In this document: positions 8,359 through 18,011 of the stretch, piece by piece
How positions within the stretch are numbered: the stretch's first letter is position 1
Layout: each line of letters starts with the position of its first letter
DNA from: Emticicia sp051209875
GTDB taxonomy: Bacteria; Bacteroidota; Bacteroidia; Cytophagales; Spirosomataceae
DNA: 64,000 nt
Direction: 5' to 3'
Assembly: GCF_051209875.1 (NCBI RefSeq)
Contig: NZ_JBNTQY010000001.1
Location: 1,364,001 to 1,428,000 of the forward strand
Notes under the pieces: model-generated
The model's database searches: none
Seen by the model: the letters and a program-made list of their open reading frames with translations, nothing else
What the model was told of the DNA's origin: nothing
Made by a program: the position numbers and the translations under genes

Positions 8359-9279
8359 ATGAACTCATTAACTACTCCATCTGCTCTAAAAAAAGGCGAT
8401 AAAGTTGCCATTGTTGCTTTAGCAAGCAAACTTACTTTAGATGATATTCAGTCCGCAATCAATCTCATGCGAGAGCAGTGGGGTTTAGAAGTCATTGTAG
8501 GTGAATCGGTTGGAGCAGCTTATTTTAACTTTGCAGGAACTGATAGCGTTCGCCTAAATGATTTTCAGAAACAGCTTGATAATCAAGAAATTAAAGCAAT
8601 TTTCTCTGCCAGAGGTGGCTATGGGAGCTCAAGAATTATTGATAATGTTGATTTTACAGAATTCAAGAAAAATCCAAAATGGATAATTGGCTTTTCTGAT
8701 ATTACAGCAGTTCATTGTCAGCTTCAAGCTATGGGCTTTCAGAGCCTTCATGCTCCTATGCCTAAAACTTTCATGCGGAACTATTATTCAGTTCAAACGC
8801 TTGAAATATTTCTTTTTGGTAAAAGTATCGACTACAAAATTCCATCAAATAATATTAACAAAGAAGGTAGGGGAGAAGGACAAATTATCGGAGGAAATCT
8901 TTGTATGTTGGCACATTTAATCGGCTCAGTTGCAGATTTAGATACTGATGGAAAAATTCTATTCATTGAAGATGTTTCAGAATACCTTTATAATATTGAT
9001 CGTATGATGATTCAACTCAAACGGGCAGGAAAATTGAAGAATTTAGCAGGATTAATTGTAGGCGATTTTTCGGATGTAAAAGAAAATGATGAACCTTTTG
9101 GTAAAACTTTTTATGAAATCATAGAAGAGCATACAGCAGAATATAATTATCCGATTTGCTATGATTTTCCTGTTGGACACGAGTCGGTCAATTGGGCAAT
9201 TCCATGCGGACGTGTGGCTACGTTAATTGTTGATAGTCAAGAAGTTAGTTTAGAATTTAATCTAATTGCTCAGGCTTAA
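8359..9279 (+). CDS. ldcA: LD-carboxypeptidase (S66, muramoyltetrapeptide carboxypeptidase)
   Basis: A 306-residue S66 enzyme that removes the terminal D-Ala from tetrapeptides during murein recycling. No signal peptide is visible, consistent with a cytoplasmic enzyme. Motifs in order are ARGGYGSSRIID (about 84-95), GFSDIT with the nucleophile Ser at about 113, FIEDVSEYLYNIDRM with the catalytic Glu, and PVGHESVNWAIPCG with the His. All three catalytic positions are present and the length is typical. The last 23 bases overlap, antisense, the small ORF at 9257-9415. Confidence 0.95.
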   Translation: MNSLTTPSALKKGDKVAIVALASKLTLDDIQSAINLMREQWGLEVIVGESVGAAYFNFAGTDSVRLNDFQKQLDNQEIKAIFSARGGYGSSRIIDNVDFTEFKKNPKWIIGFSDITAVHCQLQAMGFQSLHAPMPKTFMRNYYSVQTLEIFLFGKSIDYKIPSNNINKEGRGEGQIIGGNLCMLAHLIGSVADLDTDGKILFIEDVSEYLYNIDRMMIQLKRAGKLKNLAGLIVGDFSDVKENDEPFGKTFYEIIEEHTAEYNYPICYDFPVGHESVNWAIPCGRVATLIVDSQEVSLEFNLIAQA

Positions 9280-9415
9280 TTCTGACGATTTTATCACCTT
9301 TTAAGACTACCAAATCACTCTTGTTTTTTTTCTTAAATTCAATCAATTTTTCATAAACCTTGTCCATTCCTTCCAAGATTTTGGTTTGCTGTTCGCTTAG
9401 TTTATGGGGTTTCAT
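9257..9415 (-). CDS. Small 52-residue protein downstream of zeta-toxin remnant (possible antitoxin)
   Basis: A 52-residue ORF starting MKPHKLSEQQTKILEG and ending RIKPEQLD. An amphipathic helical half is followed by a basic KKKNKS turn and a short strand-like segment (DLVVLKGDKIVRIK). Its start overlaps the end of the toxin-remnant frame by 14 nt, the coupling expected of a two-gene operon. The frame is intact. I infer a small antitoxin-like partner from its position beside a zeta-type kinase remnant. No family could be confirmed, and it overlaps the 3' end of ldcA on the opposite strand. Confidence 0.5.
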   Translation of the reverse strand: MKPHKLSEQQTKILEGMDKVYEKLIEFKKKNKSDLVVLKGDKIVRIKPEQLD

Positions 9416-9990
9416 TGCATGAGTTTTTTAATGTATCAAATTTACTTTGATTTTGTATATAAAGTTCTGTTTCAAATGTTTTTGTTGCAATCAATTCGTG
9501 TTTACCTTCTGAATTGTCAAAAATCATTACTTCATCAACTATTGGAATATAAATATCAAACAAATTATTTATCCCATTTTTATATCTTCGTTTGATTACT
9601 TCTGTTTCGATATTATGTCCACCTTCCATCACTCTTGTTTTTACTCTATCAATGGCTAATTCAACATTTCTCAACCAAAAAAAGAGCAAAACAACTGTAT
9701 AATGATTCTCTTTTGCCTTTACTACGGTATTTTTGTAACTTTTAGTGGAAAGTGTAGTTTCAAAAGCAAAATTCTCTTTATTTTCTAAAAGTTCTTTGAT
9801 TCTATGCAACATTATTTGTCCAGCTTCAAAAGAAACCTATTCAGGTTGAAATGGCGAAAGACCCTTCGCAATCTCGTCAGTATTGACAAACTCTTTACAA
9901 TTCAAAATATCAGGTAAAATTGTGAAGGAAGCAGTGGTTTTTCCTGCTCCATTGCAACCTGCAATGAATGATGTAAAGCGTTTTGTTCAT
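9402..9990 (-). pseudogene. Zeta toxin family P-loop kinase, broken by frameshift and stop
   Basis: Read on the minus strand, an ATG at 9990 opens MNKTLYII. The frame then runs into CATTCATT, after which a different frame encodes AGCNGAGKTTASF, a Walker A motif. Removing one CATT (4 bases) rejoins the start to the P-loop. That frame continues through NTDEIAKGLSPFQPE to an in-frame TAG, followed in the same frame by VSFEAGQIMLHRI and the long open part ending at 9402 (FAFETTLSTKSY, RVMEGGHNIETEVIKRRY). The parts together match a zeta-toxin-like kinase of about 195 residues. The two lesions imply inactivity unless they are sequencing errors. The 136-codon ORF starting at 9812 is only its C-terminal part. 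Confidence 0.8.
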
Positions 9991-10099
9991 ACTCGCATAT
10001 GTAGAATTGGTGTTTCGGTTTTGGGTGAAGTCGAAATTTTCTACACGGACTCCTTATTTATTTACAAAAATAACAAAATAAAATTAATCATAATTTTTT

Positions 10100-10107
10100 T
10101 ATATTTG
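10100..10107 (+). promoter_or_regulatory. -7 box for the fadJ-like gene
   Basis: TATATTTG, followed by C, is a full match to TAnnTTTG and lies 54 nt before the ATG at 10162. It sits inside the N-terminal extension of the longest ORF, which supports the downstream start. Confidence 0.6.
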
Positions 10108-10113
10108 CAAAAT

Positions 10114-10129
10114 AGTATGCTTGCATACT
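10114..10129. promoter_or_regulatory. 16-bp palindrome AGTATGC-TT-GCATACT (candidate operator)
   Basis: Two perfect 7-base arms flank a TT centre. The site begins 7 nt after the predicted -7 box of the fadJ-like gene, so a bound repressor would block initiation. Fatty-acid oxidation genes are often controlled by TetR- or GntR-type repressors at such palindromes. No such regulator gene lies in this window. Confidence 0.5.
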
Positions 10130-10161
10130 TTATTTTCAAACAAAATTTATTCAACCATCTA

Positions 10162-12309
10162 ATGGAAATTAACTATAAAATTGAAAACAATGTGGCGATT
10201 ATCAGTTGGAATATGACAACATCGCCCATGAACGTATTAAATGATATTTCGATTCCTGAGTTTGAATCATACCTCGAAAAGGCATACAATGATGCCGAAG
10301 TAAAAGGGATCATTATCACATCTGAGAAAAATGAATTCATTGCGGGGGCTGATGTAAAAATGATTTTGCGTAACAATGACAAAGACCCAGCCGAAATGCA
10401 CAAGTTTTCATTAGATTTTAACCATATTTTCCGAAAACTCGAAACATGTGGAAAGCCAGTCGTAGCTGCCATGAATGGAACTGCTTTGGGTGGAGGTTAT
10501 GAAGTTTGTTTGGCTTGTCATTATCGCATCGCATTGGATAATCCCAAAGCCGTTATTGGTTTGCCCGAAGTGCAATTGGGTTTATTGCCTGGTGGTGGCG
10601 GTACACAACGTTTGCCACGTTTGATTGGTATCGAGGCTGCTTTGCTATTGATGGTTGAGGGCAAACGAATTACGCCAAAAGAAGCTTTGGGTTATGGAAT
10701 GGTGAATGATATGGCTGCAACTCGTGAAGAAATGATGGAAAAAGCCATGAAGTGGATTTTGGCAAATCCAAGAGCCATTCAACCGTGGGATGAATTTGAT
10801 AAGAAAACAGGAGCAATCAAAGCTCGTGAAAACTATAAAGTACCTGGTGGAAATGTGCAATCACCCACAGGTATGCGAACTTTTGCAGGCGGTACGGCCA
10901 TGATTATGGACAAAACCAAAGGCAATTATCCTGCTCCAATTGCTATTTTATCATGTGTTTACGAAGGTTTACAAGTAAATATCGACCGTGCGATTCCAAT
11001 TGAGGCTCGATATTTTGTAAAAGTTGCTACATCAAAAGAGGCCAAAAATTTGATTAGTGTGATGTTTTTGGGTAAAAATGATGCAGATAAAGGAGCAAGT
11101 CGTCCGAAAAATATTCCAGCAACCGATGTTAAAAAACTTGGAATCTTAGGTGCAGGTTTCATGGGTGCGGGCATAGCGTATGTGTCGGCAATGGCAGGAA
11201 TTGAGGTTGTGTTGAAAGATGTGAGTATTGAAGCTGCTGAAAAAGGCAAAGATTATTCGAGAGGTTTGGTACAAAAAGGTATTGAAAAAGGAAAAACAAC
11301 GGTAGATAAAGGCGAAAAACTTTTAAGTTTGATTAAAACAACGGCCGATGTTGCTGATTTGAAAGGTTGTGATTTAATTATCGAAGCAGTTTTTGAAAAT
11401 CGTGAGTTGAAGGCAACTGTTACAAAAGAATCAGAACCAATGTTGATTGAAGGGACAGGCGTTTTTGGTTCAAATACCTCGACACTTCCGATTACAGGTT
11501 TGGCAAAAGCTTCTTCAAAACCTGAAAATTTTATTGGTATTCATTTCTTCTCGCCAGTTGATAAAATGATGTTAGTAGAACTGATTCGTGGAAAAGAAAC
11601 TTCTGACTATGCTGTCGCTTTGGCTGTCGATTATGTCAAGAAAATCAGAAAAACGCCAATTGTGGTGAATGATTCTCGTGGATTTTATACGTCACGTTGT
11701 TTTGGAACATATACTACCGAAGGAATCGCCTTGTTGAAAGATGGTGTGAATCCAATTTTAATAGAAAATGCGGGAAAAAATGCAGGAATGCCAGTAGGAG
11801 CCTTAGCAGTTTCGGACGAAGTAGCTTTAGATTTAGCGTTGAAAATATCGAAACAGGCCATTGCTGATGGAGCTTTGACAGAAGAAGATACTACTTATCA
11901 AGCCACAAAATTAATGGTTGAAGATTTAGGTAGATTAGGTAAAAAGAACAAAAAAGGTTTTTACGAATATCCTGAGGGTGGAAAAAAATATTTGTGGGAA
12001 GGGCTATCTCAATATTTTCCTGTTTCTGAAACTCAACCTGAGATAGAAGAAGTGAAAACACGTTTGCTTTACCGCCAAGTTATTGAGTGTATTCGTTGTA
12101 TGGACGAAGGTGTTTTGATTTCAAAGTTAGATGGAAATATCGGATCTATTTTGGCATGGGGATTCCCTCCTTATGCAGGTGGGACGCTTAATTTTCCTGA
12201 ATTTGTAGGTATAGATACATTTTTGAAAGAAGCTGATCGCTTGGCAAATACTTATGGAGAAAGATTTAGACTGACCGAAAAGCAAAAGGAATTGGTGAAA
12301 AATTTGTAA
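10162..12309 (+). CDS. fadJ: 3-hydroxyacyl-CoA dehydrogenase / enoyl-CoA hydratase (FadJ/FadB type)
   Basis: The bifunctional alpha subunit of fatty-acid beta-oxidation, 715 residues from the ATG at 10162. The frame extends to 9883, but that part is antisense to the zeta remnant and contains the promoter, so it is rejected. The crotonase domain (about 1-190) has GGGYEVCLACH with Glu114 and GLPEVQLGLLPGGGGTQRLPR with Glu136, the two hydratase glutamates. The NAD-binding domain (from about 318) has LGILGAGFMGAGIA, and the dehydrogenase core has SNTSTLPITGLA and IGIHFFSPVDKMMLVE. No thiolase gene is adjacent. A strong terminator follows at 12332. Confidence 0.93.
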   Translation: MEINYKIENNVAIISWNMTTSPMNVLNDISIPEFESYLEKAYNDAEVKGIIITSEKNEFIAGADVKMILRNNDKDPAEMHKFSLDFNHIFRKLETCGKPVVAAMNGTALGGGYEVCLACHYRIALDNPKAVIGLPEVQLGLLPGGGGTQRLPRLIGIEAALLLMVEGKRITPKEALGYGMVNDMAATREEMMEKAMKWILANPRAIQPWDEFDKKTGAIKARENYKVPGGNVQSPTGMRTFAGGTAMIMDKTKGNYPAPIAILSCVYEGLQVNIDRAIPIEARYFVKVATSKEAKNLISVMFLGKNDADKGASRPKNIPATDVKKLGILGAGFMGAGIAYVSAMAGIEVVLKDVSIEAAEKGKDYSRGLVQKGIEKGKTTVDKGEKLLSLIKTTADVADLKGCDLIIEAVFENRELKATVTKESEPMLIEGTGVFGSNTSTLPITGLAKASSKPENFIGIHFFSPVDKMMLVELIRGKETSDYAVALAVDYVKKIRKTPIVVNDSRGFYTSRCFGTYTTEGIALLKDGVNPILIENAGKNAGMPVGALAVSDEVALDLALKISKQAIADGALTEEDTTYQATKLMVEDLGRLGKKNKKGFYEYPEGGKKYLWEGLSQYFPVSETQPEIEEVKTRLLYRQVIECIRCMDEGVLISKLDGNIGSILAWGFPPYAGGTLNFPEFVGIDTFLKEADRLANTYGERFRLTEKQKELVKNL

Positions 12310-12331
12310 TATAATTTCTTAATACTTTAGC

Positions 12332-12362
12332 AAAAAAAGACGGACATAATCCGTCTTTTTTT
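12332..12362 (+). terminator. Rho-independent terminator after fadJ
   Basis: A seven-A run leads into AGACGGA, loop CATAA, TCCGTCT and seven Ts: a perfect stem with a T-tract, 23 nt after the fadJ stop. Confidence 0.9.
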
Positions 12363-12528
12363 ATGAATTGACAGAAAAAAAATGATTTATATCTTAGAAA
12401 TTGAAATTTTTGAAGAGCAAGATTCGTTGTCAAACCAAGCAAATACATTGAAGGATACAAAAAATATTAAAACGAACATATTTTGGCACGTTTTTATCTT
12501 GCTTTTGTTGACGTAATACTACTAATCA

Positions 12529-13107
12529 GTGAAATATTTAATAACCTTTATATTGATATTGCTATTTTTTGAAAATAGCCAATCACAAATTATGTATCGT
12601 ACTCGCTATCAATCAGCGATTATGGCTGAAACGTTTGCCATTAGCCCGATTGGTTCAATCAACTATGAGTATTTACCTATTCGTTGGACAAATAGTTTCT
12701 TATCAACTCGTATTGGCTTAGGTTTTTTACCAGGGGGTAAAGAAACAGATGTAGGTAGTGTCACTAACGGTGGTGGTGTATCAGTTCCTGCTTCTATCAC
12801 TTACAATTATCTTATCAATAATCTACGTAGAGGTATTAATAAAAGAGTAAGTGTGAAGTGCAAATCAGCCCCTTCAAAAATCGCTTCAGAATGGTTTGCC
12901 GAGATCGGAGCAGGCTATACTTTAGCTGCTTACCGCACTACTGAAACTCGGAATTTTACTTTTGGAATTCTTGGTTTACGTCAGCAAGTTATTTTTGATA
13001 TTCCACCACACCCAAGAGTTGTTTTTCTTCGATTAAATGTCACGCCTTCATACTCGGTTGGTAAATATGAACTTCGTGGAGGAGTTAGTATTGGTCTTTC
13101 GCTTTAA
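12529..13107 (+). CDS. Small outer-membrane beta-barrel-like protein
   Basis: A 192-residue protein from a GTG start with a signal peptide (hydrophobic 2-15, cleavage near SQSQ). The rest is rich in alternating strands and aromatic residues (INYEYLPIRW, SITYNYLINN, EIGAGYTLAAYR) and ends in a short strand GGVSIGLSL. It resembles small outer-membrane barrels of Bacteroidota, but I recognise no named family. It ends 14 bp from the convergent glpD. The next in-frame ATG lies after the signal peptide, so the GTG is favoured. Confidence 0.7.
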   Translation: MKYLITFILILLFFENSQSQIMYRTRYQSAIMAETFAISPIGSINYEYLPIRWTNSFLSTRIGLGFLPGGKETDVGSVTNGGGVSVPASITYNYLINNLRRGINKRVSVKCKSAPSKIASEWFAEIGAGYTLAAYRTTETRNFTFGILGLRQQVIFDIPPHPRVVFLRLNVTPSYSVGKYELRGGVSIGLSL

Positions 13108-13121
13108 AACTTTGCAAAAAA

Positions 13122-14753
13122 TTATACATTCGCACACAGAATAAAGCTTTTCAATAGTTTTTGATAGGCGATGATATTGCTCTTTTTTTGAGTATCAGAC
13201 CAATTCAATTCTATTGACATTAAATTACCCACTGTTTCTATTGATGAAAGTGTAGCTTTCCAATCCATTAATTCCATGCGAGTACGTCTGGCAAAAAAGT
13301 CACGCAAACTACACACCATTTCATGTCGAATTGTATAAATTACTTCTGCTTTAATGAAAGGATAGTTTGGGTGGATTCTTTCACTATATGTATTATCACT
13401 CTCAAGTAGTTGTAAAACTTCCTCAGCTTTTGTGCCGTATTTTTTGAGCAAATGTTGAGAGATATCTTCATCCAATTTATATTTTTCCTGAATGATCTTC
13501 CAAGTATCAAATTGGTAATTCTCTCCACCGACTAAATAATGTAATGCTGTACTACATTCAACATCTTTACCTAAAAGTTTGCAGGCCTCATCAATTGTAT
13601 CTTTTGCCATGAGTCGGTAAGTTGTCCATTTTCCTCCGAGCAAACTAATAAGATTAGACTTTTCATCATACTCAACTTCGTGGTCACGTACCAATTTTTT
13701 GGTGGCTTTTGAGCCAGACGATGCAATTAATGGGCGAAGCCCGCCAAAACCAGATTTTATCTGAGATTTGTCAGGAATTGTGGCAAGATAAGGTCGAAGT
13801 GTATCAATCAAAAAATCAATTTCTTGGTCAATTAAAATAGGTTCTTTTTCTAAATCACGGTATTCGTCGTCTGTTGTTCCAACCATTACTTCTCCCTCAA
13901 ATGGAATAACAAAAATTACTCTTCCATCTTTAGTTTTCGGAATCAACATGGCATCTTGACTTTGCAAAACTTCTGGTGGAAGCATGATATGTACACCTTT
14001 ACTTGGGCGAAGCCGTTTTTCTTGTGTAGGGTTTGCCAAAAGTCGAACACTATCGCCAAAAGGGCCTGTACAATTGATGAATAATTTGGCCTTTACCTTA
14101 ATCTCGTTTTCAGTTAGATTATCTTTTACGATAGCGGTTTTTAATTTTCCGTTGCTTTCTTTTTCAAAACCAGTGATTGAAGCATGATTAACCACAACCG
14201 CCCCTGTTTTATTGGCAGAATGAGCTAATGCCAAGCAATATCGAGCATCATCAAGTTGGCCATCGTAGTACATAACTGAGCTATGTAACTTTGGGGTTAG
14301 TGTTGGGATATGTTCGAAAGTTTCTTTTTTAGTGAGCCATTGAGCTTTTGGAAGGGTATCGTTTTTGGCAAAAAAACCGTAGATTGTTAGCCCAATTGTG
14401 AAATAAAAACCCTCAAACCAACTAAATACAGGTGTAATCAAAGCTAAAGGATGAGCCAAATGCGGTGCATTTCTGATTACGGTATGTCTTTCTTCTAAGC
14501 CATGTTTTACTTGACGAAGTTGAGCAAAATCTAAATTTTTGAAAGCTTGTTCTAAATATCGCACGCCACCATGAATCAGTTTGGTTGATTTTGAAGAAGT
14601 TTCGGCTGCGAAATCTTCTTTTTCAATCAAAGCAACTTTGAAACCTCGCAAGGCAGCATCTAAAGCACAGCCAGCACCGCTTGCTCCGCCGCCAATGATG
14701 CAAATATCAAATGTTTCGTTTTGTAATTTTTCGAGGTTTAAATTTCTATTCAT
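13122..14753 (-). CDS. glpD: FAD-dependent glycerol-3-phosphate dehydrogenase
   Basis: Oxidises glycerol 3-phosphate to dihydroxyacetone phosphate and passes electrons to quinone at the inner membrane. The 543-residue protein has the FAD-binding IIGGGASGAGCALDAALRG (about 19-37), then KSTKLIHGGVRYLEQ, the FGGLRPL and GGKWTTYR motifs of the substrate/FAD domain, and a C-terminal helical domain with IRHEMVCSLRDFFARRTRM. Length is typical. It follows lacZ by only 48 bp on the same strand with no terminator visible between them, so it may be the last gene of the galK-lacZ transcript. Confidence 0.94.
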   Translation of the reverse strand: MNRNLNLEKLQNETFDICIIGGGASGAGCALDAALRGFKVALIEKEDFAAETSSKSTKLIHGGVRYLEQAFKNLDFAQLRQVKHGLEERHTVIRNAPHLAHPLALITPVFSWFEGFYFTIGLTIYGFFAKNDTLPKAQWLTKKETFEHIPTLTPKLHSSVMYYDGQLDDARYCLALAHSANKTGAVVVNHASITGFEKESNGKLKTAIVKDNLTENEIKVKAKLFINCTGPFGDSVRLLANPTQEKRLRPSKGVHIMLPPEVLQSQDAMLIPKTKDGRVIFVIPFEGEVMVGTTDDEYRDLEKEPILIDQEIDFLIDTLRPYLATIPDKSQIKSGFGGLRPLIASSGSKATKKLVRDHEVEYDEKSNLISLLGGKWTTYRLMAKDTIDEACKLLGKDVECSTALHYLVGGENYQFDTWKIIQEKYKLDEDISQHLLKKYGTKAEEVLQLLESDNTYSERIHPNYPFIKAEVIYTIRHEMVCSLRDFFARRTRMELMDWKATLSSIETVGNLMSIELNWSDTQKKSNIIAYQKLLKSFILCANV

Positions 14754-14801
14754 GCGAGTACTTGTGTGTTTTGCTGCAATTTAGGCATTTTTAGATAAAA
14801 A

Positions 14802-17800
14802 CTATTTACCAATGGCACGAATTACATAACTATAAGTATATTTTTTTTCCGTCAAACGGTATTCATCATGTGGTAGCAAGCCCCAACTATTATCACCACC
14901 AACACCTCTTTGCTTGAGGTCGATGTGTAAAGAAACTAAAGGTTTTTTGATAATATCAATTGGATGACGATTTTTCTTGATTGTACCTTCATCAAATTGT
15001 TCGTTTTGATAAGGCATCGCACTAAAGCAAAGCGGCTGAGAACCTTCAACCTGTAACCCAGTGCCATTGGCATCGGTCAATGTCAACCAACGAGTATCGG
15101 TTTTATAACCATTTTCTTGTGGACGAACATAATTTTGGGTGAATTGATTTTCAGTTTTATCACTATAAAGCCCTATAAATGAAGCTGAATTGCGATCCGA
15201 ATAATTTTCAAAAGGACCTCTGCCATAGTAATTGAGGTTGTCAAATTGTTTTGGCAATTCTAACCTCATACCAAAACGAGGCATTTCAGGTAATTCATCA
15301 TTATGAATATCTATGCTTGCTTGGATTTTGACTGCTCCATCATTTAAAATCAAGTAGTTTAAGGTATAATCTGCCATTATGTTTCCCATACGGTAAACTA
15401 CTTTTATGGCAAGTCCCTCATTGTTTTTTTCTCCAACGATAATATCTTTGATTTTACGATTACTATGAGCCGCTCGCCAAACGCCTGCTGTTCGAGCAAA
15501 ATCTTGACCAAAATCATTATCAGTGGTGGCACGCCAAAAATAAGGTTCAGGAAACTGATTGATAATTGATTGACCTTTAAAGGTATATTCAGTTAATTGC
15601 CCATAAGAAGTATTGAATGTTCCGCTGATATTTCCTGCTGAGAACTTTAAATTATTTTCGGTGCGATCTATTTTTAATGTACCTTGATTGCTTGTTTTTG
15701 TAATAAAATAGTTGCTATCTTTTGCTCCAAACTGTTCACGAGCCAGTTCATGCCCTGCAGGAATCGCAATCGTAGCTTGGCGTTGATAAGCATAGAGATT
15801 GAGTAAATATTCGTCTCCATTAGTAGTCGTAAATTTAGGCAAATTGAGCAAAATACTCTTTTGTTGACGAGGCTCTAAATCAATTAAAAAACTATTTTCT
15901 TCTACAACAGAACCATTTTTGGTCAAAACCCAACGAAAGTCATACTCTTGAAGATTTGTAAAATCAAACATATTACTGATATTGATTTTACCATTTTTCC
16001 AATCTTCATTTTTGAACAAAATATTTTGATATACTTTTTTTACTTCAAAAAGACCAGGATGTGGAGAACGGTCGGCTGCAACCAAACCATTACAGACAAA
16101 ATTCTCATCATTACGTAAATCTTGACTACCTAAATCGCCACCATAAGCAAAAAATGAACGCCCATATTTATCAGAAGTTTTGATTCCTTGATCTACCCAG
16201 TCCCAAATACAACCACCTTGCATCACAGGACTGTCATAAATTATATCCCAATATTCTTGAAAATTACCACTACTATTACCCATTGCGTGTGAATATTCAC
16301 ACATAATAAAAGGTCGAACTTTGCCTCGTTTCCCACTCTTATTGCTCAATGTTCCATCTTCGCTCATTTTCCAATCATAAGCATATTCCTTCATGTGACT
16401 AACGGTTGGATACATCGGTGTTACGATATCTGTATTTTCAGCTTCCCCAGCTTGCTCTGATTGTACAGGACGACTTGCATCACGTTGTTTTATCCAAGCA
16501 TAATTTTTATAAAATACTGGCCCATTACCACATTCATTTCCAAGTGACCAAACTACCACGCAAGCATGATTTTTATCTCGTTCAACTACTCTTTTGGTTC
16601 GGTCAATGTGAGCTGCTTCCCATTCTGGTAAATAGGCTACGTGCTTAGTTTTATCAACCCAACCTTGCAATTCTGCCCCCATTCCATGACTCTCAATATT
16701 GGCTTCATCAATAACATACATTCCATATTCATCACATAATTTTAACCACATTGGGTCATTAGGATAGTGTGAGCTGCGACAAGTATTGATATTATATTGT
16801 TTCATTAATCGTAAATCTGCTTTCATCAATTCGAGGTTTGGTACATGCCCTTCAACAGGGTCATGCTCGTGGCGATTGACCCCTTTTACATAACTACGAA
16901 CTCCATTGATAAGAAAACTGCCATTCTTTATTTCAATTTTTCGGAAACCGATTTTCCCCCCTGTTGCTTCAATTACTTGATTTTTGGTATCATATAAAGC
17001 AATACTCATGGTATATAAGTAAGGATTTTCGCCAGACCAACGATTTATATTTGGTAAAGTACTTTCAAAATTGACAGTATTAAGGCCATTTTTAGTGATA
17101 ATACCTTTCTTTTGAGTGAAAATTTTCTGATGATTTTTGTCGAAAATCGAAACCTCAACATTAAAAGTCGACGAAGTATTAACTATGCTTTTTACATCAA
17201 CTGAAAGAGAAAATTTTCCATCTTTATAAGCATTTTCTAAGTCAGCTTTTGCAAAAAAATCTTGAACTGCAACTTTATTTCTTGCAAAAAGAAATACATC
17301 ACGCTCAATACCGCTCAAACGCCAAAAATCTTGGTCTTCTAAATAGCTACCATCATGCCACCGAAATACTTGAACAGCAAGTGTATTGACTCCTTTTTTT
17401 AGAAACTTAGTAATGTTAAATTCGGCGGCTGACTTTGAAACTTTCGAGAAGCCTACTGCTTGTCCATTTACCCAAATATAGGCAGCTCCAGTAATAGACC
17501 CAAATTGAATAAAAGTTTCTTTACCGTCCCAGTTTTCAGGAATGGTAAACTTGGTACGATAACTTCCTACTGGATTATAGGCATGGTCGATGTAAGGCGG
17601 ATTTTTAGGAAAAGGATAGACAATATTTGTATAAATCGGAACACCAAAACCTTTCAGTTCCCAATTGGATGGCACTTGTAAATCTGACCAATTGAAGTCA
17701 TTATACCCTTCTTTATAAAATTCGGTTGGACGTTCTTCTGGTCGATTCACATAGTAAAATTTCCAATTTCCATTGAGTGATTTATAAAAAGGAGAAGAGG

Positions 17801-17978
17801 AATAATTATCATTAAAAACATCTTCCACATTAGCATACGACATAAAAGTAGCATGCGGTGCTTCTTTATTAATTTCTACTGTTGTTGGGTCTTCCCATTC
17901 TTTGAATGTGAAATTTACTTGTGCAAATACCGACTTAAACAAAAGCTGTAAAGCGATTGTCAACAATATTTTTTTCAT
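14802..17978 (-). CDS. lacZ: Exported beta-galactosidase, GH2
   Basis: A 1058-residue LacZ-type enzyme with an N-terminal signal peptide (ending SVFAQ, about residue 20), so it acts outside the cytoplasm, unlike E. coli LacZ. Domains in order are the GH2 sugar-binding domain (about 65-235), an immunoglobulin-like domain, the TIM barrel (about 350-640) and the small and large C-terminal beta domains. The acid/base is Glu482 in WSLGNE and the nucleophile is Glu561 in IMCEYSHAMG. It follows galK by 33 bp, so released galactose can be phosphorylated by the co-transcribed kinase. It is the only recognisable glycoside hydrolase in the window. Confidence 0.95.
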   Translation of the reverse strand: MKKILLTIALQLLFKSVFAQVNFTFKEWEDPTTVEINKEAPHATFMSYANVEDVFNDNYSSSPFYKSLNGNWKFYYVNRPEERPTEFYKEGYNDFNWSDLQVPSNWELKGFGVPIYTNIVYPFPKNPPYIDHAYNPVGSYRTKFTIPENWDGKETFIQFGSITGAAYIWVNGQAVGFSKVSKSAAEFNITKFLKKGVNTLAVQVFRWHDGSYLEDQDFWRLSGIERDVFLFARNKVAVQDFFAKADLENAYKDGKFSLSVDVKSIVNTSSTFNVEVSIFDKNHQKIFTQKKGIITKNGLNTVNFESTLPNINRWSGENPYLYTMSIALYDTKNQVIEATGGKIGFRKIEIKNGSFLINGVRSYVKGVNRHEHDPVEGHVPNLELMKADLRLMKQYNINTCRSSHYPNDPMWLKLCDEYGMYVIDEANIESHGMGAELQGWVDKTKHVAYLPEWEAAHIDRTKRVVERDKNHACVVVWSLGNECGNGPVFYKNYAWIKQRDASRPVQSEQAGEAENTDIVTPMYPTVSHMKEYAYDWKMSEDGTLSNKSGKRGKVRPFIMCEYSHAMGNSSGNFQEYWDIIYDSPVMQGGCIWDWVDQGIKTSDKYGRSFFAYGGDLGSQDLRNDENFVCNGLVAADRSPHPGLFEVKKVYQNILFKNEDWKNGKINISNMFDFTNLQEYDFRWVLTKNGSVVEENSFLIDLEPRQQKSILLNLPKFTTTNGDEYLLNLYAYQRQATIAIPAGHELAREQFGAKDSNYFITKTSNQGTLKIDRTENNLKFSAGNISGTFNTSYGQLTEYTFKGQSIINQFPEPYFWRATTDNDFGQDFARTAGVWRAAHSNRKIKDIIVGEKNNEGLAIKVVYRMGNIMADYTLNYLILNDGAVKIQASIDIHNDELPEMPRFGMRLELPKQFDNLNYYGRGPFENYSDRNSASFIGLYSDKTENQFTQNYVRPQENGYKTDTRWLTLTDANGTGLQVEGSQPLCFSAMPYQNEQFDEGTIKKNRHPIDIIKKPLVSLHIDLKQRGVGGDNSWGLLPHDEYRLTEKKYTYSYVIRAIGK

Positions 17979-18011
17979 AGGTAGGCAAGGGTATTAGTTA
18001 TGGTTGATATT

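Noticed and set aside
9883..10161. N-terminal extension of the fadJ frame by 93 codons
   Set aside because: It is antisense to the zeta-toxin remnant, contains the predicted promoter and palindrome, and has no similarity to the crotonase start, which begins at 10162.
12382..12516. 44-codon frame between the fadJ terminator and the small outer-membrane protein gene
   Set aside because: It has a hydrophobic end but no promoter box, no recognisable family and could arise by chance in AT-rich DNA.
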